The notes beneath the pieces were generated by a model. That model was not told the origin of the DNA and ran no database searches. It saw only the letters and a program-made list of their open reading frames with translations. A program made the translations under genes and the position numbers. 64,000 nucleotides of DNA from assembly GCA_963575745.1 (NCBI GenBank), contig CAUYUJ010022046.1:62001-126000 (forward strand), read 5' to 3'. Shown piece after piece: positions 20,236 to 31,500 of this stretch. This DNA is from Prorocentrum cordatum. Taxonomy: Eukaryota; Sar; Dinophyceae; Prorocentrales; Prorocentraceae. Each line of letters opens with the position of its first letter. Position 1 is the stretch's first letter.

Positions 20236-20665
20236 GGGAGGAGGAGGAGGAGGAGGAGGAGGAGGAGGAGGAGGAGGAGGAGGTGGAGGAGGAGGAAAAA
20301 AACAGAGGAGACAGAGGAGGAGGGAGGAGGAGGAGGAAACAAAAAGGAGAAAGAGGAGAAAGGAGTAGTAAGGAGAAGGCGGAGGGAGGAGGAAGAGGAG
20401 GATGAGGAAGAAGGAGAAGGAGGAGGGAGGAGGGAGGAGGAGGAGAGTAGGAGCAGCTGGGAGGAGGATAGGAGTAGGAGGAGGAGGAGGAGGAGGAGCA
20501 GCTGGAAGAGGAGGAGGAGGATGAACAAGAGGAGGAGGAGGAAAAAGAGGAGGAACAAGGAGGAGGAGGAGGAGGAGGAGGAGCAGGAGGAGGAGGAGGA
20601 GGGGGAGGAGCAGCTGGACGAGGAGGAGGAGGAGGAGGAGGAGGAGGAGGAGGAGCCCTCCTCCG
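20236..20665. repeat. GGA polypurine tract of about 430 bp
   Basis: GGA/GAA-rich on the + strand with almost no pyrimidines. Its long Arg/Glu frames are artefacts. Confidence 0.9.
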
Positions 20666-20677
20666 CCCGACCGCCAG

Positions 20678-20809
20678 GGACGCCGGGGGATCTGACCGCC
20701 ACGGGCAGCAGCGCGCTGCTCTCGCCGGAGGGGCCACCGGCAGCCGCCCGCGGCGCGCAGCGCCTGGGGCCGGCCGCGGAGGCGCTTGGCACGGCCAGTC
20801 ACTCAAGCA
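20678..20809 (+). CDS. Candidate exon ending at a family C element
   Basis: CCGACCGCCAG acceptor-like site, then frame TPGDLTATGSSALLSPEGPP and AAARGAQRLGPAAEALGTAS. The frame meets the family C left end, whose TCAAGCA/GTGGCG could supply a donor at 20,810. Needs two bases from the previous exon and ends in phase 1. Confidence 0.4.
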
Positions 20810-21233
20810 GTGGCGAAGCGTCCTGTCTCGGCTGCAGGCTTGTGATGTTCTTTAGCCTGGATCACCAGGAATAATTTCGAGCACCAGAGAGGAACCGAAA
20901 CTCGAGGGTTCTGACCTGTCTCGCTCTGGGAGGCACTCGCTCGACGCTCTTTCGACACTGCTTCGACACTCTTTCGATTATTTCCCGGGTGCTCGAAATG
21001 ATTTTCTGGGAGGTGGGAGCAACATAATCATAGGACCACCAAATAATGTTCTAAAACCATTTTAAGGGTGTGCACGACATGTTCTTGGAACAGTTCTGGC
21101 TCAGACCGTCCTGTTTTGACACATCGGGTTCATGTTCTGAGAACGCTGTTTGTGTTGTTGGAACATCTGAGGGTTATAAGAACATGTCGTGATAGGCCTA
21201 TTGGAATGCCGGGACGGCCAGTCCCCGCCCGCG
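20803..21233 (+). mobile_element. Family C element with nested K
   Basis: Left TCAAGCAGTGGCGAAGCGTC, right ATGCCGGGACGGCCAGTCCC, interior ACATGTTCTTGGAACAGTTC and TTATAAGAACATGTCGTG. No clear target duplication. Confidence 0.7.
20841..21028. mobile_element. Family K element nested in family C
   Basis: TGTGATGTTCTTTAGCC to GGGAGCAACATAATCA with repeated CTTTCGACAC and GGGTGCTCGAAAT. It separates GGCT and CATAGGACCACC of family C. Confidence 0.65.
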
Positions 21234-21283
21234 AGGATGTCGCAGAGAGGGCCAGCTGAGATGAAGAAGCCAGAGGAGGAATA

Positions 21284-21422
21284 TGTATCCATACTGCTGC
21301 CCTTCACTGGTTCTCCCCTTTGGGGGCCTCCTGCGAGGCCCTCGTCGCCACCTCTGGGTTCGCCTCGATGTCCTGGTCAGAACGCACCCTGGGAGAGGTC
21401 CGGGGAGTAGCGGTATCGGTGC
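21284..21422 (+). mobile_element. Family S element, copy 2
   Basis: GTATCCATACTGCTGCCC to GGGGAGTAGCGGTATCGG; the ends are an imperfect inverted repeat of GGTACCCATACCGCTAC. Confidence 0.65.
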
Positions 21423-21437
21423 CTGGTGGTCTCCCAG

Positions 21438-22246
21438 TGAAGCAGTGGCGAGACGTTCTGGCTGGCTTGTCGCCGTTGTTGGTACTTCTTTGTTTCGCAC
21501 ATCGGCGCACGCCCCTGGCCTTTCCCCTCCCCTCCTCATGCATATTACCAGCCTCGAACTCATCCCTATCCCTAAGATTGACACGCCAAAAGGCGATGAC
21601 AAAAATAACGGAATCCCTAAGATTGGCATCGTGATGAGGATATGCCCAGCATAGGGATAGGAATGTGTTCCAGGCTGGTAAGCATAGACCGGATCTGGTC
21701 TACTTTCTGGCGGCTGCTTTGGGCGATTGGTCGGGGCCCCTCCCCCCCCAGTCTACTGGCGCGACTGGTGAAAGCGGATCGACTAAGCACCAGCCCAGAC
21801 CCAGACCCCCCTCCTCCACCCTTCGGCCGAATGTCGAAACCCAGAATCAGAGGCCGCTTACCGTCCGGCTTCCTTGTAGGCATACCAGGGATGGTCGGAG
21901 GACAGTTCGTGGTTTGCGCGAAGTGTTTTCAGAAGATTTCTGGCTGAGACCGTCTTGAAAGTATTGGCTTGTTGTTTGGACATGCTCTTGTTCTAAGAGC
22001 ATGCTGTAGGCCAATCTGACTGTCGGGCCGGACGGAAGGGGGGGATAGGGAAAGGGGGGATACGACATTTGTTGCATGCAGCTGGTTTCCGCCCCCCTGG
22101 GCCCATTCTTCGATACATGGGCGCCTTCGGGCGCTAAGAGCCGCCATACAAATCAGTTACGTGAGCTGATTCCCTACGCTGCCCGTTGCTATCCTATCCT
22201 TTCGTGCCCTCCGAGATTGCTGGGACGGTCGGTCCTTGCTCAAGGC
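21438..22246 (+). mobile_element. Degenerate family C element with insertions
   Basis: Left GAAGCAGTGGCGAGACGTTC, middle AGATTTCTGGCTGAGACCGT and right GGGACGGTCGGTCCTTGCTC. Element L and other sequence lie inside. Confidence 0.5.
21547..21679. mobile_element. Family L element, copy 1
   Basis: Terminal inverted repeat ACCAGCCTCGAACTCATCCC ... GGGATAGGAATGTGTTCCAGGCTGGT (right end given in part). Same family as 39,579-39,735. Confidence 0.75.
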
Positions 22247-22254
22247 GACCAACG

Positions 22255-22835
22255 AAGTTTCGAGGTTTGAGGTTTTCGGACGTTCTCGCCGATTCTCGGG
22301 GGCTTCCCAGTTTCGGGATCCTCGCAACTCTGGGCTCGGAGATGCCGCGTACAAGGTGGTCCAGCCAGTTTCGTCTGAGACATCGTCGCGATCTGACCTG
22401 AGGAGGTTGGGCCCGTTTCGCCCGAAGCATCCTCGCGATTCTGGGCCCAAGGTGGTCTGCAGGGGGGGGAAACACAGACACAATTAATCGTCGACTTCTC
22501 TGGAAATGTGGTAACATATGGGAAGTGGGTTGGGAAGACGAGCACCTCGGAAAGTAATACAAATTATGGGGAATCCGGGGGTGCTTGTTTTTCTTTGTGT
22601 GTCTCTGGGCCCCCCAAGTCTTGTCAGTTTCGCCTCAGACTTCCTTGCAGCCCGAGCTCGGATGATTATGCCCTGACCTGAGGTTGTCTCGCCAGTCTCG
22701 CCCGAGACTTCCTCTTAACTCTGGGCTCCGAGATGCTGCGCGAGAAGTGGTCTTGCTGGTTTCGCTTGTGGCACCCTCGCAGCTCTGGGCATCCGAGATG
22801 CCGCACTCGAGGTCGTCTGGCCGGCCACCTTTGCT
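22255..22835. repeat. Minisatellite of about 65 bp, interrupted by family F
   Basis: Units contain TTTCG(T/C)C(T/C)GAGAC and CTGGGCTC(G/C)GAGATG. A family F element at 22,464-22,614 (AAACACAGACACAATTAATC to GTGTGTCTCTGGGCCCCCC) splits the array. Confidence 0.65.
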
Positions 22836-23234
22836 CTCAAACTTATATGGTATGGTGGGAGGCTGGGCTCTGTCTATATATGGCTATAACTCTCCTTCTT
22901 CTCCCATTCCCCATCTGCACAGCATTACCCCCTCCTTGATGCCTTCACTCGTTCCTCCGCTCTTGTCGTTTGCTCATTCATGTTCCATCTAGCCTTCTTC
23001 CTTCATCCCCTCCCGAATCTTCGACTCTGCGGCATATGCGGGCACGTGCGGTCATGCCTTCGAAGTGTCTTCAGACTGCGCCTCCGACCCGTGCATCGGA
23101 CCGTACGACACGCGCGTGCATGTGAGGCCACACAGTGTGGAGGTGCTTGCAGAGTTGCGCGGGCATCTGCGTCCGACTGTGCGGCACGTGCATGCACGTG
23201 CGGTCCTCGTCAAGACCTCGGAGCGAGGTGAGCA

Positions 23235-23570
23235 CTGGGGCTGGACCCAAACGCTGTTCTGGTGGGCTTCGGCTGTGCTCTGTTTTTTCGTCTTGGCAGG
23301 GAGGTACAGGAGAGCAGACAGAGCAAAACTCAGTATCGTTTCACCAATCCCCATCGCCATCCCCATCCCCATCCCCTTCGAGACCCCCACCAAATTACCA
23401 CCCCAGTTTTGGGATACACCCTTCGAAACCCGCAGGACACGACCTATATCCCCATCTAGGGGGGTAAATCGGTCAGTGAGACCCAGGCCACGCGGCTGGG
23501 GATGGGGATCGATTCAACGATATTCAAAAACGAACAACAACACGAAAAACAACGTTTAGGTCCAGCCCTG
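23235..23570. mobile_element. Family O element, copy 1
   Basis: CTGGGGCTGGACCCAAACGC ... TTTAGGTCCAGCCCTG inverted ends, shared with 51,828-51,978 (GTTCTG, CTTCGGCTGTG, AGGAG.ACAG). A second inverted pair CCCCATCCCCATCCCC / GGGGATGGGGAT lies inside. Confidence 0.6.
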
Positions 23571-23657
23571 CCTCGTCCAGACGCCGGAGCGAGGCGCGCA
23601 CCGACGAAGGGAGCATTAGGAGGAGGAGGAGGAGGAGCAGGGGGAGGAGGAGGAGGA

Positions 23658-23757
23658 NNNNNNNNNNNNNNNNNNNNNNNNNNNNNNNNNNNNNNNNNNN
23701 NNNNNNNNNNNNNNNNNNNNNNNNNNNNNNNNNNNNNNNNNNNNNNNNNNNNNNNNN
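23658..23757. other. Assembly gap of exactly 100 N
   Basis: Left flank is (GGA)n and right flank becomes (TCC)n, so the gap sits between a purine and a pyrimidine run. Confidence 1.
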
Positions 23758-24088
23758 ATTCCTCCCTCCTCCTTCTTCTCCTTACCCTTTTCCTCCTCGT
23801 CCTCCTCCTCCTCCTCCTCCTCCCACTCCTACCTGTGGCAGTGGTGGTGGAAACTCATCGGCGCATCAGGTCCCACAGTCAAGACGCTGAGGGTGAGGAC
23901 CACTCTGAGCGCGCAGGCGCGCAGGAGGTCCTCCGACTTTGTGCCGCTTCCTCTACGCCCGGGTCGGGCGACCTGTTCGTGGCCGAGGCTCGCCGTGGCC
24001 AGAGACGCCCCCTCGCTCCCTGTGCCGCGGACCTCGTGGTAGCGCGACGTCTGCACCCCGTCCCCCCCCCCTTCCCCCCCTTCCTCAA

Positions 24089-24284
24089 GGGGAGCAAACA
24101 ATCACATAAACATATGAACTCGGAGGTCCGCGCGGGTTTCTCGGATCGGCGCTGGAACCTCTCTGGCGGCGCCTATGGCGCCGCCCCTAGCGCGCGGAGC
24201 GCGCCAGGGAGGAGATCCAGCGCCGATCCGGGAAACCCTTGCGGACCTCCGAGTTTTAATGTTTACGTCATTGTTTGTTCCCCT
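24089..24284. mobile_element. Family G foldback element, full-length copy
   Basis: Nearly symmetric hairpin: GGGGAGCAAACAATCACATA ... GGAGGTCCGCGCGGG on the left pairs with CTTGCGGACCTCCGAG ... ATTGTTTGTTCCCC on the right. The loop side contains CTGGCGGCGCCTATGGCGCC. It ends 47 bases before the next exon. Confidence 0.8.
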
Positions 24285-24331
24285 TCCCCCCCGACGGAAA
24301 GAGACGACCCTGGCCCATCTCGGCCCCCGAG

Positions 24332-24451
24332 GCCTACATGGAGGAGCAGAGGCGCCGCGGGCGCCGGCTGGGCCACGCCCGCGAGGGCCCCAGCGAGCCG
24401 TCGAGCGCAGGCGACCCGAGGGCCGCGTTGGACGAGGACCCCGTGCTTCGG
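24332..24451 (+). CDS. Candidate internal exon, 40 codons, phase 0-0
   Basis: CGGCCCCCGAG acceptor then frame AYMEEQRRRGRRLGHAREGP followed by SEPSSAGDPRAALDEDPVLR and a GTGGGC donor at 24,452. Dense in charged residues, with GC-rich third positions and no repeats. Length is exactly 120 bases, so it could be skipped or included without changing frame. Lies between a family G element and the CA/GCAC array. Confidence 0.5.
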
Positions 24452-24725
24452 GTGGGCAGGGCCTCCGACTCCAGACGCCACGGGACGGGGCGCGACCCCG
24501 TGCCTCGGCGGAGGGCCAGTCACGACGGTGGCCCTCCCCAGCGTTTCTGTTGCTGTCCGTCTTGGGGCCTCCTGGGGGCCTCCTCGTCGTCGTCGCCACG
24601 TCAGGACGGGCCCTGGGAGTTGTCATGGCTTTGGGGCAGACGCGGACCGGGCGGGAGAGTCGCCAGGGTCTTCACTGGCCCTCCACCGGCGGACTCCATC
24701 ACCAGTGGGCGGGCTGGGCCCGACA

Positions 24726-25437
<712 letters not shown>

Positions 25438-25459
25438 TCCGTAACCATTTTGGCTCAAG
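25438..25459 (+). other. Relict dinoflagellate spliced leader (DinoSL)
   Basis: 22 bases matching the canonical dinoflagellate spliced leader at 21 of 22 positions: CCATTTTGGCTCAAG is exact and one G is A (GTAACC instead of GTAGCC). An ATG follows after three bases. A leader fused to coding sequence in the genome marks a reverse-transcribed, reintegrated mRNA. Confidence 0.85.
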
Positions 25460-25462
25460 ACA

Positions 25463-26816
25463 ATGCGTCTCCCGACGACCGCGAGTCCAAGAGGGCGTTC
25501 CAAGCGCGAGGGGTCGCGTTTAGAGCCTGCTCTCTGGACGAAGTCGATTTCTTGCTGGGCCACCCTGGCCCTTGTGGTTTTTAGGGTACTGTATCGTGTG
25601 GGCCCCACAAATACCATCAGTACGAGAGCAGCCATGCCGCCAGTGGCCCGACGTGATCAGCAGCGCACGAAGTGGTGCTGCAATTGATGCACGGGGCGGG
25701 CTGGGAAACCTTTCGTCAATGGTTCAGACAAGTTGGCTTGTCACGAACGCGGGGTCGCCAAGTCGGTGGCCTTCAAGTGCAAGCTTGAGCAGAAGTCCGC
25801 CGACCCCGCCCGGCGTGCCGGCCCGCGCAAGCCTGTCAGCTCAGGCAGCGTCGGCGACAATGCGGGACGCAAACCTACGACGCCCGTCGGGAAGCAACTG
25901 CTGGCCATGCGCAAGCAGGTGGAGGAGCTCTGCAGAAGAAGCTACACCAGGCGAAGTCCAAGCCGCTGGCAGCTGACATGGAAGGGGGCATGGAGGCTAA
26001 TGTGGAAGCCAGCACCAGGGCGCGTATCTCGGAGCTCGACGGCTACACCGACCACTTGTGCAAAACGAAGCCGGTGCCAGATGCAATCAAGACTTTCGCG
26101 GCCCAGTGCAAGAAAGAACTGTACAATCTGAAAGGTAAGCTATTTGAGGCCAAGCCAGCCCCCGTCAAGCTCACGGCGCTGTCCTAGCGGATGGCCCAGC
26201 TGGAGAATCAGCCAGCTGCACTGGCAGAAGGCGGTGGACGACAAGAAGGCCACCATCCAGCAGCTCCAGCAGGAGGTGGCGGAGGGCGAGGCAGCCATCG
26301 CGGAGTCTCGGGCGCAGCTGGTTGCCATCACCGCGAAGTGCGCGCAGATCTGCAACCGCATGCCGACGTTTGCAGAGCGCCCCCCTGGTGCTGATGGTGG
26401 TGGCAGCGCGCGTTGCATGGGCGCTCACCACGATGGCGGAGGTCCTCCAAGACGCGGGTTTGCCGGCTAAGCTGCAGGAGAACTTTTGCGAAGTGGCGGA
26501 CGAGATTCGCCGGGCTAGCTGAAGGCCAAGCAGCCCCGCAGCCGCAGCAGGCCGCCGTGGTCGCCGCAGATGGTGGGCTGCCGGGCGCGCCGAGACGAAG
26601 GAGGAGGCCGTCGACGGGGATGGGGTGTCCAGCGCAGCCAGGGAGGAGCTCAAGACGTACGTTGAGGCGCCCGGGCTCAGTCAGTTGGCTGGTGGGGTTG
26701 ATGATGGCGCAGATCTGCTGGACGCGGCCACGCGTTGTTTCCATGCACCTTCCTGGGCGGAGGTCACGCGGCGCCGCGCGGCCGCGGGCGGGGGTGCTGG
26801 AGGCGCACCATGACGC
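25463..26816 (+). pseudogene. Leader-bearing retrocopy of a coiled-coil protein, decayed
   Basis: The ATG at 25,463 lies 3 bases after the leader copy. The frame reads MRLPTTASPRGRSK..., hits a stop after QRTKWCCN, then continues in the same frame with LACHERGVAKSVAFKCKLEQ. Coding sense then moves between frames: ANVEASTRARISELDGYTDH, then KELYNLKGKLFEAKPAPVKL, then KKATIQQLQQEVAEGEAAIA, then EVLQDAGLPAKLQENF, then AAREELKTYVEAPGLSQLAG. There are therefore several frameshifts and at least two stops. The middle is a heptad-like coiled coil, and a Cys cluster near the start could be a finger remnant. This looks like an accessory ORF of a retroelement or an ordinary gene copied through mRNA. I cannot name the protein. 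No introns or repeats interrupt it. Confidence 0.65.
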
Positions 26817-26859
26817 TGAGATGGCGATGCTGCCTAGCGACGCCCAAGGGGGGGCTCGC

Positions 26860-27600
26860 GCGTGCGAGTGCGACGCTAGCGAGGCCCATGGCAGCGGGGT
26901 GGTCGATGCCCTCGCACAGCATGCCCCCCCTGGCGGCATGGGGAGGCGCTGCGACCCTCGCCAGCCCCCCCCCCCCCCCGCCCCCCACAAGTCCGAGCGA
27001 GGCCCGCGGACCTGGACAGGCAGTGGCCCTCGCCTGCGTGGCCCTCGCACAGGTCGGTCCTCCTGGCGGCTCAGGCTGGAGCTGCGACGTTCGCGCCGTC
27101 GCCCGCCCAGTACGTCCGAAGGTGGCCTGCGGTCCTGGCAAAGCCGCGGCCCTCGCATGCGAGGCCCAACAGCGGCGGGGTGGTCGATGTCCTCGCACGC
27201 GCAGACCCTTTTTGGCGGCATGGGGTGGACTTGCGCGCTGTCGCCGTCGCCCGCCCAGCAAGCCCGAGCGAGGCCAGCGGCGGCGGAGTGGTCGACGCTT
27301 TCGCGCGCGACCTTCCCCCTGGCCGCAGGAGAAGGCGCTGCGACGGTCACTGCGTCGCCCTCCCAGTAAATCCGAGCGAGGCCTGCGGCGCGGTGGGCGT
27401 TGCGGCCCTCGCCAGCGAGGCCCGCGGCAGCGGGGTGGTCGATGCCCTCGCAGAACCCCGCCCGCCGGGCGGCGTCGCCCGTCACGACGTCGCCCCCCCC
27501 CCCCCCCCCCCCCCAGCAAGTCCGAGAGAGGCCTGGGGCGAGCTGGAAGCCGCGTCCCATGCAGGCGAGGCCCACTGCTGCAGGGCGGTCGAAGCCCCCG
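26860..27600. repeat. Minisatellite of about 130 bp, about 6 units
   Basis: Recurring GCAGCGGGGTGGTCGATGCC (26,892; 27,177; 27,290; 27,429; 27,575 in variant form) and AAGTCCGAGCGAGGCC (26,988; 27,258; 27,369; 27,518), with poly-C runs between. It follows the retrocopy directly. Confidence 0.7.
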
Positions 27601-28320
27601 CGCATTCTGAGGACGTCAGCGAGCAGGCCAGGATCCACACTACCATGGAAAAGGCATTTGTCCCCCTTCGCTCGGACTCGCTTGGGAAAGACCACGTGGA
27701 TGAACTGCCAGAGCCACTCCCAGAGCGGCTCTTTAAACCGTGCCGGTCTTGAGACAGTCATGCGGAACGAGTCCGGCCCTGGGCCGCGCAGACGCGAGGC
27801 GGGCCCCCATGCTGTCGCGGAAGATGTCTCGAAGCGCTCAGGGGTCGCCACGTAGCCGCAGCAAGCGTGGACTTGCATGACACACTCATGCAGTTCCTTA
27901 CGAACACAGTCGCGGACGTTGGGCTGAAAAGAGCAGCGGCTGGCAGCTTCCCCCACGCCTGACGGCGGCACCGATGGGAGGAGTGGCAGTCCTTGCCAGG
28001 TCGAACCCCCGCATCTCCCAGGTGCCATACCTCACCCATGGCAATATTGTGACTGGACGCGCGGTTGCCCCGTTGGTTCATGCCGGCAGTCCTCGCGTGG
28101 ACCCCGCGGAGGGCGCGCGTTCTTCGACGTGGATGCCACGGAGGGCCACTCCCCGCGGGGCCTTCCGATCATCTGGGGGTTTCGCAAGTGCGTGAATCGG
28201 GTCACGGCTGCGGGACAGGACCTGGCTCATCGCATGGGCCTTCAACGTAACGCCAGAAGATATGCTGGAGCATGATTGGTTGCATTTGGTCGATGGCGCT
28301 TGCTGCACGCCCTTCCAGTC
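27601..28320. other. Unassigned; weak minus-strand open frame
   Basis: Non-repetitive. The minus strand is open from about 28,028 downwards (ELHECVMQVHACCGYVATPE) and, in another frame, from 28,300 to 28,078 (KAHAMSQVLSRSRDPIHALA). No family recognised. A decayed antisense element is possible. Confidence 0.35.
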
Positions 28321-28790
28321 CGCGCGCTTGCAACCCATGCCTGGGCCCAGGGGGGGGGGCGCATCGACCCCCAGTCGCCCATCATCGCCGATGGCGGGTC
28401 TGCCCGCCCATCCCCCGCTCGGGCGCGGGCTCGCAAGAGCGGGGGCCTGTCGCCGGCGCACCGACCATGTGCCGCCGATTCCAAGTCGGTACCTCCCCCC
28501 CGAGCCACTCCAACGACGCGGGCTCGGTCCAACGTGACGAGCTCCATAGATATCCACCGCTGCTGGCCTGTAGATATTAAGCGCTGCTGGCCAGGCCCAT
28601 TCTGGGTCCAGATGCGGTGTGCACGCCCCCTGGCATGACCTGGGAGGCATGTACACCGCTCCTAGACCCAGGATGGGCCCGGCCAGCGGCGGTGGATGTG
28701 TGCATAGATCTCGTTGCCATAGGTTCTTTTCTGGCACGTCACGGTCGCTACCCCCCTTCCACTCCTTCTGAGCCAGTCTCCCCCATAACG

Positions 28791-29006
28791 TTATGATGTT
28801 CCAGCCTGCTGCGTAGCCTCGGTTAACAGAAATAATGCCGAGCACCTGGAGAGTACCGCAACGTGAGGTTTTTTTGGCGCTTGGAGGCAAAACTCGATCG
28901 ACACTTCGCCAGCGTGTGTCGGGCAGACACTGCTTCGATCCTGTTCCGGGTGCACGGACTTTTTCTTGGGATGTGGTCCGGAAGTACGATGCAAGCAACC
29001 TAACCC
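28791..29006. mobile_element. Family K element, copy 3
   Basis: TTATGATGTTCCAGCC to TACGATGCAAGCAACCTAAC, with TAACG on both sides (28,786-28,790 and 29,007-29,011). Confidence 0.65.
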
Positions 29007-29329
29007 TAACGTTGCCCCTCATCCTCCCCCCTCTCCTCCCCATGCTGTCGCTCCGAGGCTCCGCCGCCCAGGAAGCCGACCTTTCTGGGCCCCACGTCCA
29101 TATCCACCGCCACCTGTGGGTCCCAGGACGCCGACGCGTCTGGCGGCGAGTTGTGGATGGGCCCCCGCCCCGCCTGCGCAGGAGAGGGAGAGGTTCCTCG
29201 CGCACCTGAGCGCACTGGACGCCGGGCCCCGGTGGACCTGGGCGCTGGAAGAGGCCGGGCGTCGCGTAATGGGGGGGCGATGCATGGAGCGGGGCAGCGA
29301 GGACAGCAGAAAAGAGGCCCCGGATGGCC

Positions 29330-29644
29330 CCTCTCTGAGAAGTCACCTTTCTCCCCCCCGCTCCCTTCCTCCCTTCCTCCTCCCTTCCTCATCCCTTCCT
29401 TCCTTCCTAGAAGTCCTCCGCCGCCTCCCTCTTCCCTCCTCCCCCTCATCCTCTTCCTCCCTCCTCCTTCCCCTCCTCGCCCTCCTGCTCCGTCCACCTC
29501 CCTCCACCTCCCTCCTCCTCCTCCTCCTCCACCTCCTCCTCCTCCCCATCCTCCTTCTCCTCCTCCTCCTCCTCATCCTCATCCTCCTCCTCCTCCTCCT
29601 CATCCTCATCCTCCTCCTCTTCCTCCTCATTCTCCTCCTCCTCC

Positions 29645-29677
<33 letters not shown>

Positions 29678-29770
29678 CCATCCTCATCCTCATCCTCCTC
29701 ATTCTCTCCCTTCTCTTCCTTCCCCTTCTCCTCGTCATTCCCACCTCCATCGCCCCCGCATTCGGCGACG
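29330..29770. repeat. CTC/TCC polypyrimidine array upstream of an exon
   Basis: About 400 bases of CTC, CTT and ATC triplets, ending 10-30 bases before the acceptor of the next exon. Confidence 0.9.
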
Positions 29771-29779
29771 CCCCCCGAG

Positions 29780-29923
29780 GGCCGCGGCCCTTCCAGGCCA
29801 AGGCCCCCGCCGCCGCCGGAGCAGAGGGGGGGCAGCCCAGGCGGGTGCTCTGCGGAGCCGCCGGGGGCGCCTGGCGCGCCGCCGCCGACCGCGCTGGACG
29901 AGGACCTTGCGGGGGAGGGGGGG
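29780..29923 (+). CDS. Candidate internal exon, Pro-rich, phase 0-0
   Basis: GACGCCCCCCGAG acceptor after the long CTC array. The frame reads GRGPSRPRPPPPPEQRGGSP then GGCSAEPPGAPGAPPPTALD and EDLAGEGG before a GTGCGT donor at 29,924. Low complexity, so other frames are also open. The TALDEDLAG end argues for this frame, and resembles ALDEDP (24.4 kb) and RALDEDMAAL (33.4 kb) only superficially. 144 bases. Confidence 0.4.
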
Positions 29924-29967
29924 GTGCGTCAGGAGGGGCACGGCAAGAATTCAGGCGATCGCAGACA

Positions 29968-30112
29968 CGGATTGAGGGGGCGTGGATTAGCGACGGGTCC
30001 CGTTTCCATGGGACATCGCGGATTTCCGCCGCCGAACGAGGCGGCACCGGCCGTATTTTGGGGAGGGCCCCCCCCCGATCCATGGATCGCTAATCCATGT
30101 TTGCGCGCCCCC
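29968..30112. mobile_element. Family AA element
   Basis: GAGGGGGCGTGGATTAGCGA at the left and TCGCTAATCCATGTTTGCGC followed by GCCCCC at the right are inverted. A solo right end (CGCTAAGCCATGTCTGCGCC) lies at 52,001-52,030. Confidence 0.6.
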
Positions 30113-30262
30113 GAAATGAGCAAAGCAATCCATTCCCTAGAAAATATAGGAAGACATTGGAAGTGGGGGGGGCGAGTGGGAGACGAGCATCCAGAAGAGA
30201 TTCAGAAAATTGGGGATCCTGAGATTGGTTTCTGTTTGTTTGTGTGCTCCTGGGATCCTTCA
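30113..30262 (+). mobile_element. Family F element, divergent copy
   Basis: CCATTCCCTAGAAAATATAG, TTGGAAGTGGGGGGG, GGGGATCCTGAGATT and TTTGTGTGCTCCTGGGATCC follow the family order. Confidence 0.55.
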
Positions 30263-31009
30263 ACCTTGCGGGGGGGGGGATGGCGTCCAGTAGGTTCAGA
30301 TCTTCGAGACAGTATGGGTGTTGTGAAGTCCTGGGGCGTTCTTCCAGATTTCGGCTTCTGGGGCCCGTTTTCGGGCACCCAGGCTAGCGAACACTGATCC
30401 GGGTCGATAAAGGTTATCCTTGGGAAGTTCGGTTGGGAGTTCTGGAATCGCAGATGGCACACATCATATCAGAGGATGTTTGTGTTGCGCGGCTGGATTC
30501 CAGCAGATTAGCTCAAGTTAGAATTTGTGTTGTTATGTGAATGCATGTATATCTTCAATTCGTTTACGCCATTCCGCCGGCCCCCAGAAGAAGCATGAGC
30601 TAGTTGTTGCAGTGGTTCCGTTTTCCAGGGTCCTGGGGATTTGGCGCTGCTTGCACCATGGCGGCGTCCTGGGTTTGAGGTTTTTCTATTGGGCTCTCCA
30701 GGGGCGTGCTGGTTGGGCGTCTGCGCGATCGTCTGGGGGGGTTTATCTCAGGCTTCTTGTATGGTTTCCTTGAGTCGTCCCGGAGCTGTCTTTTTTCTGG
30801 GAGTGGGGGGGTCGGCCGTGTGGAACGACGTTGGGAGCGTGTTGGGCCGCTTTGGCTTCGCGGAAGCCCCACGGGGCCGGCGCGTGGACAATCAAAAAAC
30901 ATGATGAACATCGGTGCGCTCGTCGTGATTTCTTCTTGGAGATTCGTTTGGGGGCTCTTCTTGCATTATCTGTAGGCAATATCTGGCTGTTCTCCGACCC
31001 TCTTGTTGC

Positions 31010-31500
31010 GGCCTCTGGGGGCGCCTGGGGGCCTTCTTGGAGGTCTTTTTGAGTTGTCTTGAAGCGCCTCGGGGGTCCCTGGGAGACTCTTGAGCCTATC
31101 GTGGGGGGAAGGGCTCGGGATGTCAGCTCGCATTTTCCTCTTGTGCCTCTCGTGAAGCTCTCTGGGTCCTCTCTTGGGCTGTTTGGACGGTTTCCGGGGC
31201 CGCCTTGGGGTCACCGGATACACACTTTGTTGTGTTATTTTATTGTTTTGTTTTTTCTCTCTCTCTCTCTCTTGATATGTATGTGTATATATATACACAT
31301 ATCTATATGTATATGTGTGTGCGCCCATGTGTGTATATATGTATAGATAATTTCTATGTATAAGTGTATCTATATATAGAGAGATGTGTGCGTATGTGTG
31401 GGTGTGTGTGTGGCTGTGTGGGTCAATGTGTGCGTGCGTGCGTGCGTGCGTGCGTGCGTGTGTGTGTGTGCGTGTGTCTATAATGTTGTGTGTGTGTTCG
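31010..31500. repeat. GGCCTCTTGG array, then TC/TATA/GT microsatellites
   Basis: CTTGG-type units at 31,010-31,210, then TC repeats, alternating TATA/ACAC sequence (31,268-31,390) and GCGT/GT (31,430-31,480). The same order, GGCCTCTTGG units next to TATATA, recurs at 59.9-60.2 kb. Confidence 0.8.

Noticed and set aside
26328-28028. 566-residue minus-strand open frame
   Set aside because: It runs antisense through the retrocopy and the 130-bp minisatellite. GC-rich DNA lacks stops, and the + strand explains the sequence better.
28966-30093. 375-residue + open frame
   Set aside because: Mostly a CTC/ATC array read as poly-Leu/Ile. The candidate exon here uses another frame.
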